Origin: Roseibacillus sp.
GTDB taxonomy: Bacteria; Verrucomicrobiota; Verrucomicrobiia; Verrucomicrobiales; Akkermansiaceae
Direction: 5' to 3'
Assembly (NCBI GenBank): GCA_002686085.1
Contig: NZAC01000011.1
Location: 23,361-87,360 of the forward strand
DNA length: 64,000 nucleotides
The position numbers and the translations under genes are program-made. Shown piece after piece: positions 1 to 9,457 of the stretch (within the stretch, counting starts at the first letter, position 1; each line of letters starts with the position of its first letter). The notes beneath the pieces are model-generated. The model was not told where the DNA came from, did not search any database, and saw only the letters and a program-made list of their open reading frames with translations.

Positions 1-1008
1 ACGATTTTCTACACTCTTGATGGGAGCGACCCTGCTGATGGCAGGGGTCGCCGCTTCTCCCGCCCCATCTCTTTTCCGGAAACAGCTCATGTCAGATCTC
101 GTATTCGCTCAACTGATGGGGAGTGGTCCGCCCTGAACGAGGCATTCTATGTTACTGGCATACCTCCAACCGCCGGAGACCTCGTTCTCTCGGAAATCAT
201 GTACAATCCCACGGGAGACCCGGAGGCCGAATTTCTCGAACTTCTAAATACCAGCTCAAACACCGCACTCGATCTGACCCTCCTTCGTTTTACAGAGGGA
301 ATTGACTTTACCTTCCCGATTGGCTCCACACTCGCGCCAGGCGAAAGGATTCTCGTGGTCCGCAACCAGGACGCGTTCGAGGCCGTCCACGGCCCTGGAC
401 TCCCGGTAGCCGGGGAATTCCAAACGGATAGCGCCCTGAGCAACCGCGGGGAGCGTCTCACCCTGATTGATTCTGAGGGCAGCATCCTGCTCGATTTTAA
501 TTATGGAGACGACCCTCCATGGCCAGAGCCTACCGATGGCGATGGCTATTCGCTCGTCCTTATGAATCCGCTTTCCAACCCTGATCATGCCTCCAACACG
601 AGCTGGCGGAGCAGCAGAAGTATTGATGGCAATCCGGGTGAAGATGATCTGGTCACCTTTACGGGCAGTCCAAGTGATGACCGCGATGGCGATGGCATCC
701 CAGCTATGGTCGAATTTCTTCTTGGAGCGTCAGACCTCAGGGGGAACCGGCTATCCGATTTCTTTGCCTGCAATCCTACTGCGGATGGGGAAACTGAATT
801 ACTTCTAGCCTTCAGTCTCGCAGCCCGGAATCTGAGTTTCCCTACACTCGAGTTTAGCGATGACCTCGAGTCCTGGGAAGACGTCACCGCGGCCTCTTTC
901 TTAGACGAGCATCTCCCCGAAGGCCGCGTCCGTTACCGATGGATTCTTCCTGCGCCCCAGCCAGCAAGCCGCTACTTCCGCATCAAGGCAATACAAACAA
1001 CTCCCTAG
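1..1008 (+). CDS. Lamin-tail-domain secreted protein, C-terminal part (5' end outside window)
   Basis: The frame is open from base 1 and ends with TAG at 1006-1008, so only the C-terminal 335 residues are visible. The first residues (FYTLDGSDP) match the end of a chitobiase/beta-hexosaminidase C-terminal-type domain. A lamin tail domain (LTD) follows, starting at GDLVLSEIMYNP with the usual FLELLN motif and running about 140 residues. A C-terminal module of beta strands with an SDDLESWEDV segment resembles the repeats that end many secreted Verrucomicrobia proteins. LTD domains are thought to mediate attachment at the cell surface. In this phylum such ends often belong to large CotH-kinase or multi-domain exported proteins, but the catalytic part is off the window, so the function of the whole is unknown. 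Confidence 0.8.
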   Translation, partial: TIFYTLDGSDPADGRGRRFSRPISFPETAHVRSRIRSTDGEWSALNEAFYVTGIPPTAGDLVLSEIMYNPTGDPEAEFLELLNTSSNTALDLTLLRFTEGIDFTFPIGSTLAPGERILVVRNQDAFEAVHGPGLPVAGEFQTDSALSNRGERLTLIDSEGSILLDFNYGDDPPWPEPTDGDGYSLVLMNPLSNPDHASNTSWRSSRSIDGNPGEDDLVTFTGSPSDDRDGDGIPAMVEFLLGASDLRGNRLSDFFACNPTADGETELLLAFSLAARNLSFPTLEFSDDLESWEDVTAASFLDEHLPEGRVRYRWILPAPQPASRYFRIKAIQTTP

Positions 1009-1418
1009 GCGGGCACCTTGCCTTTCATATAAACGATCCGCTGCTTTTCGCTTCACGGGTATTTACCGGCGCAGATACGAAGTAAAAGTCAGGCGCCCCC
1101 TGAGACGCCCCTTGGTCAACACTTCAGAATAATAAATCCGTCGAGTAGATCACTTATCGCTAGCGATTTGTCTCCTAACACCAATCTAGGAAGGACCAAG
1201 TGTGACAAGAGATACAATTGTAAGGTGAAAAGACGACTCCCAAGGAAAGGGTGGGCCCTAGACGGTCTCTGGAAAGGCAGTATTCCATAAAGGGCCGAGA
1301 CTCAGGCCGTGCTTCACTGAACAGGGGATGCTGCGCCCCATGCTCTCTGACCCGCACAAGAGGCCTCTCTCAAGATCAGGGAAAAACTTGAGGTTAACTG
1401 CTCGCCGAGGCAACCTGA
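1009..1418. other. Intergenic region, 410 bp, no gene recognised
   Basis: Short frames exist here on both strands, but none has a recognisable signal peptide, domain or ribosome site. I see no tRNA and no clear terminator. The stretch separates the lamin-tail gene from the HMA-like gene and probably contains the latter's promoter. Confidence 0.5.
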
Positions 1419-2066
1419 ATGGGCATTGGATGCTATCCAACAATTGTGAAGGCGCTCTTCTTATTCCTATTTCTTTGCATCGCGAATTATTCCCACGGGG
1501 AAGAAAAGAAACAGGCTTCCTCTCCTACCTCGGAACACGAAGGAGCCACCCAACTATGCCCACTCTGCAAAATGCCTGGCAGGGCCAACCTGTTTGCCGG
1601 AACCGTGAGCAGATGTCCTCTGACTTGCTCCAAGCTTTGCTGTAAGGGCAAGTCAATTGTCCTCGTCATTGAGGGAATCATCGATTCAAACGGAGCCAGT
1701 CAAATCAACAGCGCACTCTCGGTTCTTGACGGGGTGCAGCCACAGAATACCAGTCCAGACTCAAGCCATGTGAGAATCAGGTATGCTCCGAAGAAAATAA
1801 CGAAAGAAAAGCTGCGAGACATCATCCGCCGCTGCGGCTTTGGAATAACCGGAGAACAGGAGACTTATGCGATTGAAGGGCTGAACACCCAGGCATTGGC
1901 GGATGAAGTAGAGGCGGCGATACGCAAAGAGCCTGGCATTGCCTCGATTGAAGCCGTCTGCCATATAAACCAAAAGGCGATTGTAGTGTTCGACCCCCTC
2001 AAAACCAGTACTCAGAAGATCGCTACAGCGATCAATTCCACGCCTTGCAGGGTGATGCGACCCTGA
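1419..2066 (+). CDS. Secreted protein with two HMA-like (ferredoxin-fold) domains lacking CxxC
   Basis: The 215-residue product begins with a hydrophobic signal segment (ALFLFLFLCIANYSHG). An in-frame GTG at 1446 lies directly before the hydrophobic run and is a plausible alternative start. After the signal comes a cysteine-dense stretch (CPLCKMP ... CPLTCSKLCC, residues about 47-76). Two successive beta-alpha-beta-beta-alpha-beta units follow, at about residues 78-145 and 147-212, with the spacing of heavy-metal-associated (HMA) domains. Neither unit has the MxCxxC metal-binding motif of copper chaperones, so metal binding, if any, would fall to the N-terminal cysteines. The protein is probably periplasmic. 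The fold assignment is inference from sequence pattern; the function is unknown. Confidence 0.65.
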   Translation: MGIGCYPTIVKALFLFLFLCIANYSHGEEKKQASSPTSEHEGATQLCPLCKMPGRANLFAGTVSRCPLTCSKLCCKGKSIVLVIEGIIDSNGASQINSALSVLDGVQPQNTSPDSSHVRIRYAPKKITKEKLRDIIRRCGFGITGEQETYAIEGLNTQALADEVEAAIRKEPGIASIEAVCHINQKAIVVFDPLKTSTQKIATAINSTPCRVMRP

Positions 2067-2088
2067 AAGCGTCGTCTGGGCGACGCTT
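2067..2088 (+). terminator. 8-bp perfect hairpin right after the HMA-like gene
   Basis: AAGCGTCG and CGACGCTT pair perfectly around a 6-nt loop, starting at the base after the stop codon. There is no T-run behind it, so it may be a transcript-end or stability element and not a classic intrinsic terminator. Confidence 0.4.
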
Positions 2089-2256
2089 GGTCACTTGCAA
2101 AAAAGAAGTCTACTGCGGGAAAAGCTCGGGTCCTCGCCCACTGTTCACCCTATGGGCCGTCTGGAATTCCGTCTGTCAGCGAAAACACGTTTTTTCTAGC
2201 CACCAGCGAGTCTTCCCTATTCGATTCCCTGCAACCAGAAATCACCACGCGCACGT

Positions 2257-3387
2257 ATGTCTCAGGTAAACATTGCTATTATCGGACTCGGATTCGGGGC
2301 CGAGTTCATTCCTATCTACCAGCGCCATCCTCGGGCAAACATGTATGCGATTTGCCAACGCACTGAGGAAACTCTTAATGAGATTGGCGATAAGTATGGC
2401 GTAGAAAAACGCTATCAGAACTACGATGATGTTCTCCGGGATCCAGAGATCACGGCAGTTCATATCAACACCCCGATTCCCAACCATGGCGAACAATCCA
2501 TTGCTGCGCTTGAAGCAGGAAAGCACGTAGCCTGCACAGTTCCTATGGCCACCAGTTTGAAGGAGTGTGAGGAAATCGTCCGTCTCTCAAAGGCAAACGG
2601 TCTTAAATATATGATGATGGAGACCGTGGTCTACGCACGGGAGTTTCTCTACATGAAGGAGCTCTATGATAGCGGGGAGCTCGGCAAGGTTCAGTTTCTC
2701 AAGGCCTCTCACCAACAGGACATGGACGGCTGGCCCGGTTACTGGCCCGGCCTGCCTCCGATGCACTATGCCACACACTGCGTCGGACCAGTTCTGGGCC
2801 TGACCCGCGGAGAAGCCGAATACGTCTCATGCTTTCCTTCTGGTACTATTCGTGAGGAGATGCACGAATGCTACAATTCCCCGTTCGCAGTGGAAAGCTG
2901 CCATATCAAGTTCCGGAATAGTGACCTGACTGGATTTGTCTATCGGTCCCTATTTGATGTGGCTCGCCAGTATCGGGAATCTTTCGAGGTCTATGGTGAA
3001 AAGAAATCGGTTGAATGGCCTCTCATCGAGGGCAAACCATTGGTGGTGCACACCGCCAAAAAGCCCGAGCCTGAGATTCCAGAAGAAGTTGAGTCGCCCG
3101 ACTTTGGGCATCTGCTTCCAGAGGAAGTTGCCCCCTTCACCACCGGGGGAGTCTACGGAGGAGATACCGGAGAAGATCACCTGTCCTTTACCCAAGGAGC
3201 AGGGCATGGTGGCTCTCACCCCCACCTCGCCCATCAGTTTGTCAACATGGTGACCACGGGTGAGGATGCCTATCCCAATGCGGTCGAGTCTGCAAATATC
3301 ACGTGCACTGGAATCCTCGCCCATGAATCCGCCCTCAAGGGTGGAGAGCTCATGAAGCTTCCAAGCTGGAGCCTCCGAGAGCAATAG
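2257..3387 (+). CDS. Gfo/Idh/MocA family oxidoreductase
   Basis: This is a 376-residue NAD(P)-dependent sugar dehydrogenase-type protein. The N-terminus carries the Rossmann signature IAIIGLGFGAEF, and the ITAVHINTPIPNH stretch matches the family's strand-loop before the cofactor site. The usual EKP motif of the family appears here as TVPMA (around residue 93), a known kind of variation. The C-terminal half has the two-domain alpha/beta layout (conserved HCVGPVLGL and GGDTGEDH segments). There is no signal peptide, so it is probably cytoplasmic. Family members oxidise or isomerise sugars and inositols; the substrate cannot be read from sequence. Its position upstream of sulfatases fits carbohydrate catabolism, but it is monocistronic here. 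Confidence 0.85.
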   Translation: MSQVNIAIIGLGFGAEFIPIYQRHPRANMYAICQRTEETLNEIGDKYGVEKRYQNYDDVLRDPEITAVHINTPIPNHGEQSIAALEAGKHVACTVPMATSLKECEEIVRLSKANGLKYMMMETVVYAREFLYMKELYDSGELGKVQFLKASHQQDMDGWPGYWPGLPPMHYATHCVGPVLGLTRGEAEYVSCFPSGTIREEMHECYNSPFAVESCHIKFRNSDLTGFVYRSLFDVARQYRESFEVYGEKKSVEWPLIEGKPLVVHTAKKPEPEIPEEVESPDFGHLLPEEVAPFTTGGVYGGDTGEDHLSFTQGAGHGGSHPHLAHQFVNMVTTGEDAYPNAVESANITCTGILAHESALKGGELMKLPSWSLREQ

Positions 3388-3498
3388 AAGCTCACCGAGC
3401 CTCTACGCGCCCAACGAATGTGTCTTGCACGGCCCAGCGCCACACCCTCACCCCGCCCTCTCTGCTGACTCTGAAGTTGCTTCCCCACGAATCCAGTC

Positions 3499-4233
3499 AT
3501 GCCTCTTCCTTCCCGCTTCTCCAAGCCCGTGATCGCAGGAGGTATGGCTACAGGGCTTCTACTGGCCGCCCTTATTGGGCTCAAAGTCCTCTCCTCAGGC
3601 GGTGATCCCGGCAACGCTGGGAATTCATCCGCTGTTAAAATACCGTCTCCGCCCCAAGGTTCCGCTGACAGGACTTCATCCGGGAATACCTTTCGGAAGT
3701 CCAATGCGCAGAGGCCTGCAACAGAAAATCTTGAATCAGAGCAGATGGAAACTGCGCCCTCGCGCAAGGAAGCCATGGTCGCCGTATCCGTTCGCGCTCG
3801 TAGAGATTTAAAGCTTCTCCGCGAGGGCTCGAGAAATGAACTTGAGTCAGCGGAGGCACGAGAGAAGTTCGCTGAGACGATTCGAAATATCTCGGACCCT
3901 GGGGAGCGAAAACGCCTTCTTGAAGAGCGTGCTGAGTCGATGCGCATCGCCCGGAACAAGGCCGATGCCGAGAAAGGGTTTCCCGGGCGGGCCCGCGAAA
4001 AACGCCTTATCGCCCTGATGCAAGTCCAGAGCCTGTGGAGAATGAATTCTTATCTTGCACAAAACCGCTCTTTGAAAACCGAATCTGCGCAGTTTGACGA
4101 TCAACTTGCCGATTGGGTGGAGAAGTCTGAAGGGATGAGCGACGAGGAGTTCCACCAGTCTTTCAATGACCTCCGGCGTAGCCTGAACGAACTCCGGATT
4201 AGAGATCAGGCTGCGTCAACACGACAGCCCTGA
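3499..4233 (+). CDS. Membrane-anchored helical protein, function unknown
   Basis: The 244-residue protein has a short basic N-terminus, one hydrophobic segment (residues about 10-31), a low-complexity Ser/Gly/Pro linker, and then about 160 residues that are strongly charged and predicted helical, rich in R, E and K with heptad-like spacing. The layout (anchor, linker, helical periplasmic domain) recalls lipase-chaperone or periplasmic adaptor proteins, but I recognise no family motif. A second ATG at codon 16 has an AGGAGG only one base upstream, too close to serve, so the first ATG was kept. Confidence 0.6.
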   Translation: MPLPSRFSKPVIAGGMATGLLLAALIGLKVLSSGGDPGNAGNSSAVKIPSPPQGSADRTSSGNTFRKSNAQRPATENLESEQMETAPSRKEAMVAVSVRARRDLKLLREGSRNELESAEAREKFAETIRNISDPGERKRLLEERAESMRIARNKADAEKGFPGRAREKRLIALMQVQSLWRMNSYLAQNRSLKTESAQFDDQLADWVEKSEGMSDEEFHQSFNDLRRSLNELRIRDQAASTRQP

Positions 4234-4551
4234 CCAAAGAGCTCAGTGCCTCCTGTCAGCGGAGAACACACGGTCATAGATTTTGGAGTAGAGCAGGTCC
4301 CCGTGACGTCTGATCTCATGGATGCTTTTGTGACCCCGAATGAGCGAGGCCCCCCGGTTGAGTCCTCGCTTTAATCTCAGCCCGGATACCCTTCAACGTC
4401 CGCGAGGTGAGTTCATTGGGCGCAATACTCAATTTCCCGCACCGTCGTAAACAGGAGTCTCGCAAAAGGCCCCATGTAAGCCGCATCCCTTTGTTGCTTG
4501 CCTAAAAACTCTCTGAATGAATGATCCTGCCCGATCGTAAATATACACGCC
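4234..4551 (-). pseudogene. Gene-free 318 bp; possible decayed minus-strand reading frame
   Basis: No intact gene is present. Read on the minus strand, one frame gives protein-like segments (MGPFARLLFTTVREIEYCAQ, then IHEIRRHGDLLYSKIYDRVF) separated by three stop codons, ending at a stop near 4248. Minus-strand reading also continues into the sulfatase gene start. This could be the relic of a lost gene, or chance. I cannot name a family. Confidence 0.25.
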
Positions 4552-5937
4552 GTGAAGTCTGCTCTTTCCTGCTTTCTGCTTACCTGCCTCTCCTTCGCTG
4601 TAACGGCGGCCACCTCCATAGCAAAACCGAACATTATTTACATCCTGCTCGATGATGCAGGCTACGGCGATCTCTCCTGCTATGGGCAAAAAAAATTCCT
4701 GACCCCGAATATCGACCGCCTTGCTAGTGAAGGCATGAAATTCACGAACCACTACTCGGGTTCAACGGTATGTGCCCCAACTCGAAGCGTCATCATGTCC
4801 GGCCTCCATACGGGGCATACTCCCAGTCGGGGAAACCGGGAAATCAGGCCTGTGGGGCAATTCCCGATACCCGCTGGGACCTTCACAATTGCCGAGGCCC
4901 TCAAAAACGCTGGCTACGCCACCGGTGCCTTTGGGAAATGGGGCCTTGGGAATCCAGGATCCGAGGGCGACCCGATTCATCAGGGATTCGATCGCTTCTT
5001 TGGCTACAACTGCCAGCGAAACGCGCATACCTACTATCCCACCTGGCTTTTTGACGACCTCCGTAAAATTGAACTGGATGGGAAAACCTACGCTCACGAC
5101 CTCATCATGGACAAGACCGTCGAGTGGATTGATCGCCAGCACGATAAACCCTTCTTTTGCTTTCTCCCGGTCACGATCCCGCACGCCGCCATGCATGTTC
5201 CGGAAAAATATGCGGCTCCTTTCCGCAAGAAGTTTCCGGAATTTGAAAATAAGGTCGGGCGCTACGGCAACAACAAGCCCTTCGCAAAGAATCCAGCAGC
5301 CCAATTTGCTGGAATGATGACTGCCCTTGACGAGGGGATCGGGCGGATACTTAAAACACTTGAGAGACACCAGATCGATACGAACACCATAATCCTTCTT
5401 AGTTCCGACAATGGCCCGCACAAGGAAGGCGGGCACATGCCGAAATACTTCAATTCCAGCGGAGGGCTGAGGGGTTTCAAGCGTGATCTTTACGAAGGCG
5501 GAATTCGCTGTCCCCTTCTTGTTCGCTGGCCTGGAAAGATAAAAGCTGGAACAACCAGCGACCATATCTCAGCTCATTGGGACCTCTTTCCCACCCTCTG
5601 TGAGCTGGCAGAAACGGAAACCCCAGAAGGCCTGGATGGAATGAGCTTCCTTCCAGCGCTACTTGGTGCCGAACAGAAACAACATGAATATCTCTACTGG
5701 GAATTTTTTGAGGGAGGTGGCAAGCGCGCTGTCCGCATCGGAAAGTGGAAAGCCGTTCAGAACCATGTCAACCGGGAAGGGCAGAATGCGCCCATCGAAA
5801 TTTATGACCTCGAAAGCGATCGCGCAGAGACCCGCAATCTGGCTAGTCAGAATACTGAACTCATTGCCAAGGTCCGAAAAATTTTCAACCGAGCGCATAC
5901 TCCTTCTCCTCTTTGGAAATTTAATTGGGAAAAATAA
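4552..5937 (+). CDS. Secreted sulfatase (type I, FGly-dependent)
   Basis: This 461-residue arylsulfatase-type enzyme hydrolyses sulfate esters, probably on polysaccharides. It has a signal peptide (residues 1-24). The metal-binding IIYILLDDAGYGD motif follows. The formylglycine site CAPTR sits at residues 74-78, where the cysteine must be oxidised by a maturation enzyme. The downstream GKWGLG corresponds to the family's GKWHLG motif, with Gly in place of the usual His. The SSDNGPH motif supplies further metal ligands. Length is normal for the family. The stop codon overlaps the ATG of a longer possible start of the next gene, so the two are probably co-transcribed. No sulfatase-maturing enzyme is in the window. 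Confidence 0.92.
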   Translation: MKSALSCFLLTCLSFAVTAATSIAKPNIIYILLDDAGYGDLSCYGQKKFLTPNIDRLASEGMKFTNHYSGSTVCAPTRSVIMSGLHTGHTPSRGNREIRPVGQFPIPAGTFTIAEALKNAGYATGAFGKWGLGNPGSEGDPIHQGFDRFFGYNCQRNAHTYYPTWLFDDLRKIELDGKTYAHDLIMDKTVEWIDRQHDKPFFCFLPVTIPHAAMHVPEKYAAPFRKKFPEFENKVGRYGNNKPFAKNPAAQFAGMMTALDEGIGRILKTLERHQIDTNTIILLSSDNGPHKEGGHMPKYFNSSGGLRGFKRDLYEGGIRCPLLVRWPGKIKAGTTSDHISAHWDLFPTLCELAETETPEGLDGMSFLPALLGAEQKQHEYLYWEFFEGGGKRAVRIGKWKAVQNHVNREGQNAPIEIYDLESDRAETRNLASQNTELIAKVRKIFNRAHTPSPLWKFNWEK

Positions 5938-5954
5938 CAGACCCTCCCCCGTTG

Positions 5955-6788
5955 ATGAAGATCTTGATTGCCCTTACCTCTGTCCTTCTTCTCTCCCTGC
6001 CAGCACAGGGAGCCGGTGCGGATATCCAGCTTGTCTCTGAGGTCGAGTCCGTCGAACCTGGAGTTCCCTTTACGGTTGGCCTTCATGTTCTGCCTCAAAA
6101 AAACTACCACACCTATTGGAAATATCCGGGAATTGTTGGCCTGCCTACTTCTGTCGAATGGAAGCTGCCAAAGGGATTTCATGCCGGGGAGATCTCCTGG
6201 CCTACTCCCGAGATTGTAGACATGTCGGGCCATCCCGCGCATGGATTCCGCCGCGAATTACTACTGCTTGTAGTCATCACTCCACCAAAAGAAATCCTAG
6301 CCAGTACAGTAACGATCTCAGGAGAACTGGCATGGATGGCCTGTCACAGGGAATGCCACCCGGGGTTTGCAACTCGCTCCATTGAACTCCCTGTGAATCA
6401 CACTGGCAGTCCGATATATGACCGCAAGTGGGCTGCCGCCATCAAAAGGGAACGCGAGGCTTTGCCTCAGGAATGTTCCCTATGGCAAGTTTCGGTTGAA
6501 TCTGAGGCTGATGCCAACCCCGTAGTGATTCGAGTCAAGCCCTCCAAAGGAGCCTCAAAAAATCCCGGCCGGGTTTACTTCTTCAGTGAGGACGGCCAGA
6601 TCACGTCTGAACCTGCTCAGAGCGTACACCGTCAAAACGATGGCAGCTACCTGATCACGGGTACTCGGTCCGATTTCAGTCCGAAAGGCAGAACAACCCT
6701 CTCGGGAACTCTGGTCGCGTCTAAAGGATGGGCCGAAGGAACGCTGCTGCCTGCCTTCCGGGTCAATCCGGCCTACCCGTCGCAATAA
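5955..6788 (+). CDS. DsbD N-terminal-like periplasmic thiol domain protein
   Basis: The preferred start at 5955 (MKILIALTSVLLLSLPAQG) gives a clean signal peptide and 277 residues; an in-frame ATG at 5925 overlaps the sulfatase gene but adds a poor N-terminus. The body matches the immunoglobulin-like N-terminal domain of the thiol:disulfide interchange protein DsbD (YHTYWKYPG, the HGFRRELLLL strand, and the MACHRECHPG segment with the paired cysteines). No transmembrane or thioredoxin parts are present, so it is a stand-alone periplasmic domain of a type common in Bacteroidota and Verrucomicrobiota. It probably receives or relays reducing equivalents. It follows the sulfatase by 17 bases. Confidence 0.75.
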   Translation: MKILIALTSVLLLSLPAQGAGADIQLVSEVESVEPGVPFTVGLHVLPQKNYHTYWKYPGIVGLPTSVEWKLPKGFHAGEISWPTPEIVDMSGHPAHGFRRELLLLVVITPPKEILASTVTISGELAWMACHRECHPGFATRSIELPVNHTGSPIYDRKWAAAIKREREALPQECSLWQVSVESEADANPVVIRVKPSKGASKNPGRVYFFSEDGQITSEPAQSVHRQNDGSYLITGTRSDFSPKGRTTLSGTLVASKGWAEGTLLPAFRVNPAYPSQ

Positions 6789-6796
6789 AGCCGAGA

Positions 6797-9415
6797 TTAC
6801 TTTCCAATTCGAGCTCGGTCCCGATCCTTCTTTTTCTTTGGCTCTGGTGTAAAGGCCCCAGCCCCAGGGGAAAAGTCCCAAGGCTGCGTCTTTTCGCCAA
6901 GGCTATCGAGAAACGCACCTGCAGAGAATGCGAGATAGAATGGGCCATCTCCTTTTCGCGTACGGTTCTCGTCATAGAGTTTCCTCATGGAAGGAAGGGC
7001 AGTCCGGGCATCCTTCCCCAGCAGTTCAATGGCCCTGCAAGCCCTCAGGGCCACCCACCAATTCTCATGGGCGAGTTCCCTTATCAGGCACTCAAGGGCC
7101 GCTTTCCGACTACTCCCCTCCCGGGCAAGCCAATCCGCAGCCTCGATTCTGACTGAGGCTGAAATATCTTCCAGATAGTCAACTAGTCGATCTCTGTCCT
7201 CGTAACCTCCAGCCCGCAAGGCAAGGATCGCCCAATAACGTTCTATGGGATCATCTGATTGCAGCAGCTCGAGCGCGGTTTCAAAATCTGATCGACCGAC
7301 AAGGTCTGCGGCACTCCATGCCTTTGCCAGGTCCGGCTGGTGATCACTTTTCCCACGAAGAATGTCATACAAGGGCTTCCCCTCGTTCCTCACCCAGCTC
7401 CACATCTCGTCTTCCGGAATTGCACCCGGGTCCCTCAACCTCAGGCGTTCGGACTCATAGGACCGGCGATGCGCTCGTAGAGCATCCTGCTGCTCCACAG
7501 TCATCACGCCCTTCATTAGATTAACCAGGTTATGTGGATCCGAATCACAATCATAAAAAGCCTCGGCCGGCTTTCCAGGCCCCGCGTAATCCATCTGCAC
7601 CTTGTTCAATGTCTGGGGCGCCTCCTCAGCAAGACGGGTGATCTCCTGCCGAGTTACGCCGAGATCGGAAAATACACTGGGCTGATTATGGCTTAAATAT
7701 GGATGATAATTCCGAACATAAAGATACTTTCTGCTCCGCAGCGAGCGGGCGCATTCAAAGACCTCGTCAACCCGGTCCCTGCACCCGTAAACGTATTCAG
7801 GCTCTGGATCACGGTTCCGCCCCAGAAACCTCCTCCCCTGCATATAATCCTTTTTACCGAGTTCCGCCAGGTTCAGCACCGTCGCAGGGAAATCTACAAA
7901 GCTCACGAGTTCCTCATTCACCGTCCCGGGAGGAGAAGGAGCGAGATGCTGGTAGCATCTGGGGAAGCGCACCATGAGCGCTACCCGCATTCCGGAGTCG
8001 TACAGCATCCTTTTCCCCCTCGGCATCCCAGTGCCGTGATCCGAGTAAAAGAACACAATTGTATTATCCGCGTACCCATCCTCTTTAAGCTCTTTCAGTA
8101 GTCGCCCCGTGTTTTTGTCCATCACGGTCACGCAGTCATACATCCGCGCCCATTCCTTCCTAATCGATGGCGTGTCCGGGTAGTATGGAGGCAAGGGAAC
8201 TTTCCCCGGGTCATGAATCTCGTCCTCGGAAAGATGAGACTGTACCTCCCTTTTAAATACTTCGTGGGGCCACACCGTCGTCCGGGACTGATGAGTAGTC
8301 ATGTCATTGAACACAGAAAAAAAGGCCTGACCTTTTCTGCGCTGATCACTCCGCCAGTGAGCCTCACCACTGGACTCATTCCACGCCTCGGCAATCAACC
8401 GCTGGGTCGCGCCATTATTATAATCCGTCTTTACGTTGTTACTCGTGAAGTAGCCCGCCCCCCGCAGGTAGCTGGGAAAGGCCTTCACCCGGTCCGGAAT
8501 CGGAAAGGCCGATCGCATCTGGTGCGCCCCCAGACTGACCGTCGTCACTCCCGTGATCAGGCAGGCCCGCGAAGGGGAGCAGACTGGTGCTGCCGCGAAA
8601 GCGCGGGTGTAACGCACGCTCTCCTCCGCAAACCGGTCCAAGTGTGGAGTAGTAGAGAACTCATCGCCATAGCATCCCAGATAGGGACTCATGTCCTCCG
8701 CTGTAATCCATAGAATATTTGGATCCAGCCTGCGGGCCCTGATGTTGCGAAAGCGAACGGTCCCTCCCTTGCCGTGATGCTGTATCCCGAAGTAGCCTCC
8801 CAGCTGCCGCTCTTCGTATAATTCTGCAATCAGAGTTCCGTTAAGGTATGTCCGCACCAGAGAACCCCGGGCCACGACCCGGAAATGATTCCAATCTCTT
8901 TCTTTCAACAGACCTTTGATCTTTTTCTGGTAATCCGGATTCTGGTCTTTCGTCGGGTAAAGCCATCCCCCCAGACCAATACCATAGATACTCGCCGGCC
9001 TTTGCAGATCGATCTCACACTGATACCCCTTTGGCTTGCCTGAATTACCCGAGCAACGATAGGCAAAGCCGGAGTTGAAATTCACCTCCCGGGCATCCAC
9101 TGGAAGGAGAACCTCAAGCTCTGCCTCGAAATCGCGCATGGCGATGTCCGTAGTAACCCAGCAATTGGTTTTCGAGAGCAGCTCCAAAGCCCCATCCTTC
9201 ACTTCGAAGCGTATAACCTTGCTTCGGGGGGTCCAGCCCTCGGTAGTCTCTCCATCAAAGAGGTCAACCCACTCCGCTGCGAAAACGGATGAGAATACGG
9301 AAAGAATGGAAATGCACAAAATTGCCGCTCCTGATCGAGTTATCTTACTCACTCCTTTCGTGTACGCCTTCAGTGGCATCGAGAAAAGGCAATCTCCTAA
9401 AATTCGACTCGCCAT
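6797..9415 (-). CDS. DUF1080 - sulfatase - HEAT-repeat fusion protein
   Basis: The 872-residue product has a signal peptide at about residues 28-47; an in-frame ATG at codon 13 is an alternative start. Residues about 48-230 form a DUF1080 (3-keto-disaccharide hydrolase/LamG-like) beta-sandwich with the typical WVDLFDG start, LNG segment and GGYFGIQHHG. A sulfatase domain follows immediately (ILWITAEDMSPYLGCYG), with the formylglycine site CSPSR at residues 279-283 and the SDHGTGMPRGK active-site stretch. From about residue 700, helical HEAT-like repeats finish the protein. DUF1080 may bind or cleave sugar, so the fusion could couple glycan recognition to desulfation. The gene is convergent with the DsbD-like gene and divergent from the next. 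Confidence 0.88.
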   Translation of the reverse strand: MASRILGDCLFSMPLKAYTKGVSKITRSGAAILCISILSVFSSVFAAEWVDLFDGETTEGWTPRSKVIRFEVKDGALELLSKTNCWVTTDIAMRDFEAELEVLLPVDAREVNFNSGFAYRCSGNSGKPKGYQCEIDLQRPASIYGIGLGGWLYPTKDQNPDYQKKIKGLLKERDWNHFRVVARGSLVRTYLNGTLIAELYEERQLGGYFGIQHHGKGGTVRFRNIRARRLDPNILWITAEDMSPYLGCYGDEFSTTPHLDRFAEESVRYTRAFAAAPVCSPSRACLITGVTTVSLGAHQMRSAFPIPDRVKAFPSYLRGAGYFTSNNVKTDYNNGATQRLIAEAWNESSGEAHWRSDQRRKGQAFFSVFNDMTTHQSRTTVWPHEVFKREVQSHLSEDEIHDPGKVPLPPYYPDTPSIRKEWARMYDCVTVMDKNTGRLLKELKEDGYADNTIVFFYSDHGTGMPRGKRMLYDSGMRVALMVRFPRCYQHLAPSPPGTVNEELVSFVDFPATVLNLAELGKKDYMQGRRFLGRNRDPEPEYVYGCRDRVDEVFECARSLRSRKYLYVRNYHPYLSHNQPSVFSDLGVTRQEITRLAEEAPQTLNKVQMDYAGPGKPAEAFYDCDSDPHNLVNLMKGVMTVEQQDALRAHRRSYESERLRLRDPGAIPEDEMWSWVRNEGKPLYDILRGKSDHQPDLAKAWSAADLVGRSDFETALELLQSDDPIERYWAILALRAGGYEDRDRLVDYLEDISASVRIEAADWLAREGSSRKAALECLIRELAHENWWVALRACRAIELLGKDARTALPSMRKLYDENRTRKGDGPFYLAFSAGAFLDSLGEKTQPWDFSPGAGAFTPEPKKKKDRDRARIGK

Positions 9416-9457
9416 TCAATATATAGCTTTGTCAGCCTCATAAGACCCCAGTTCACC

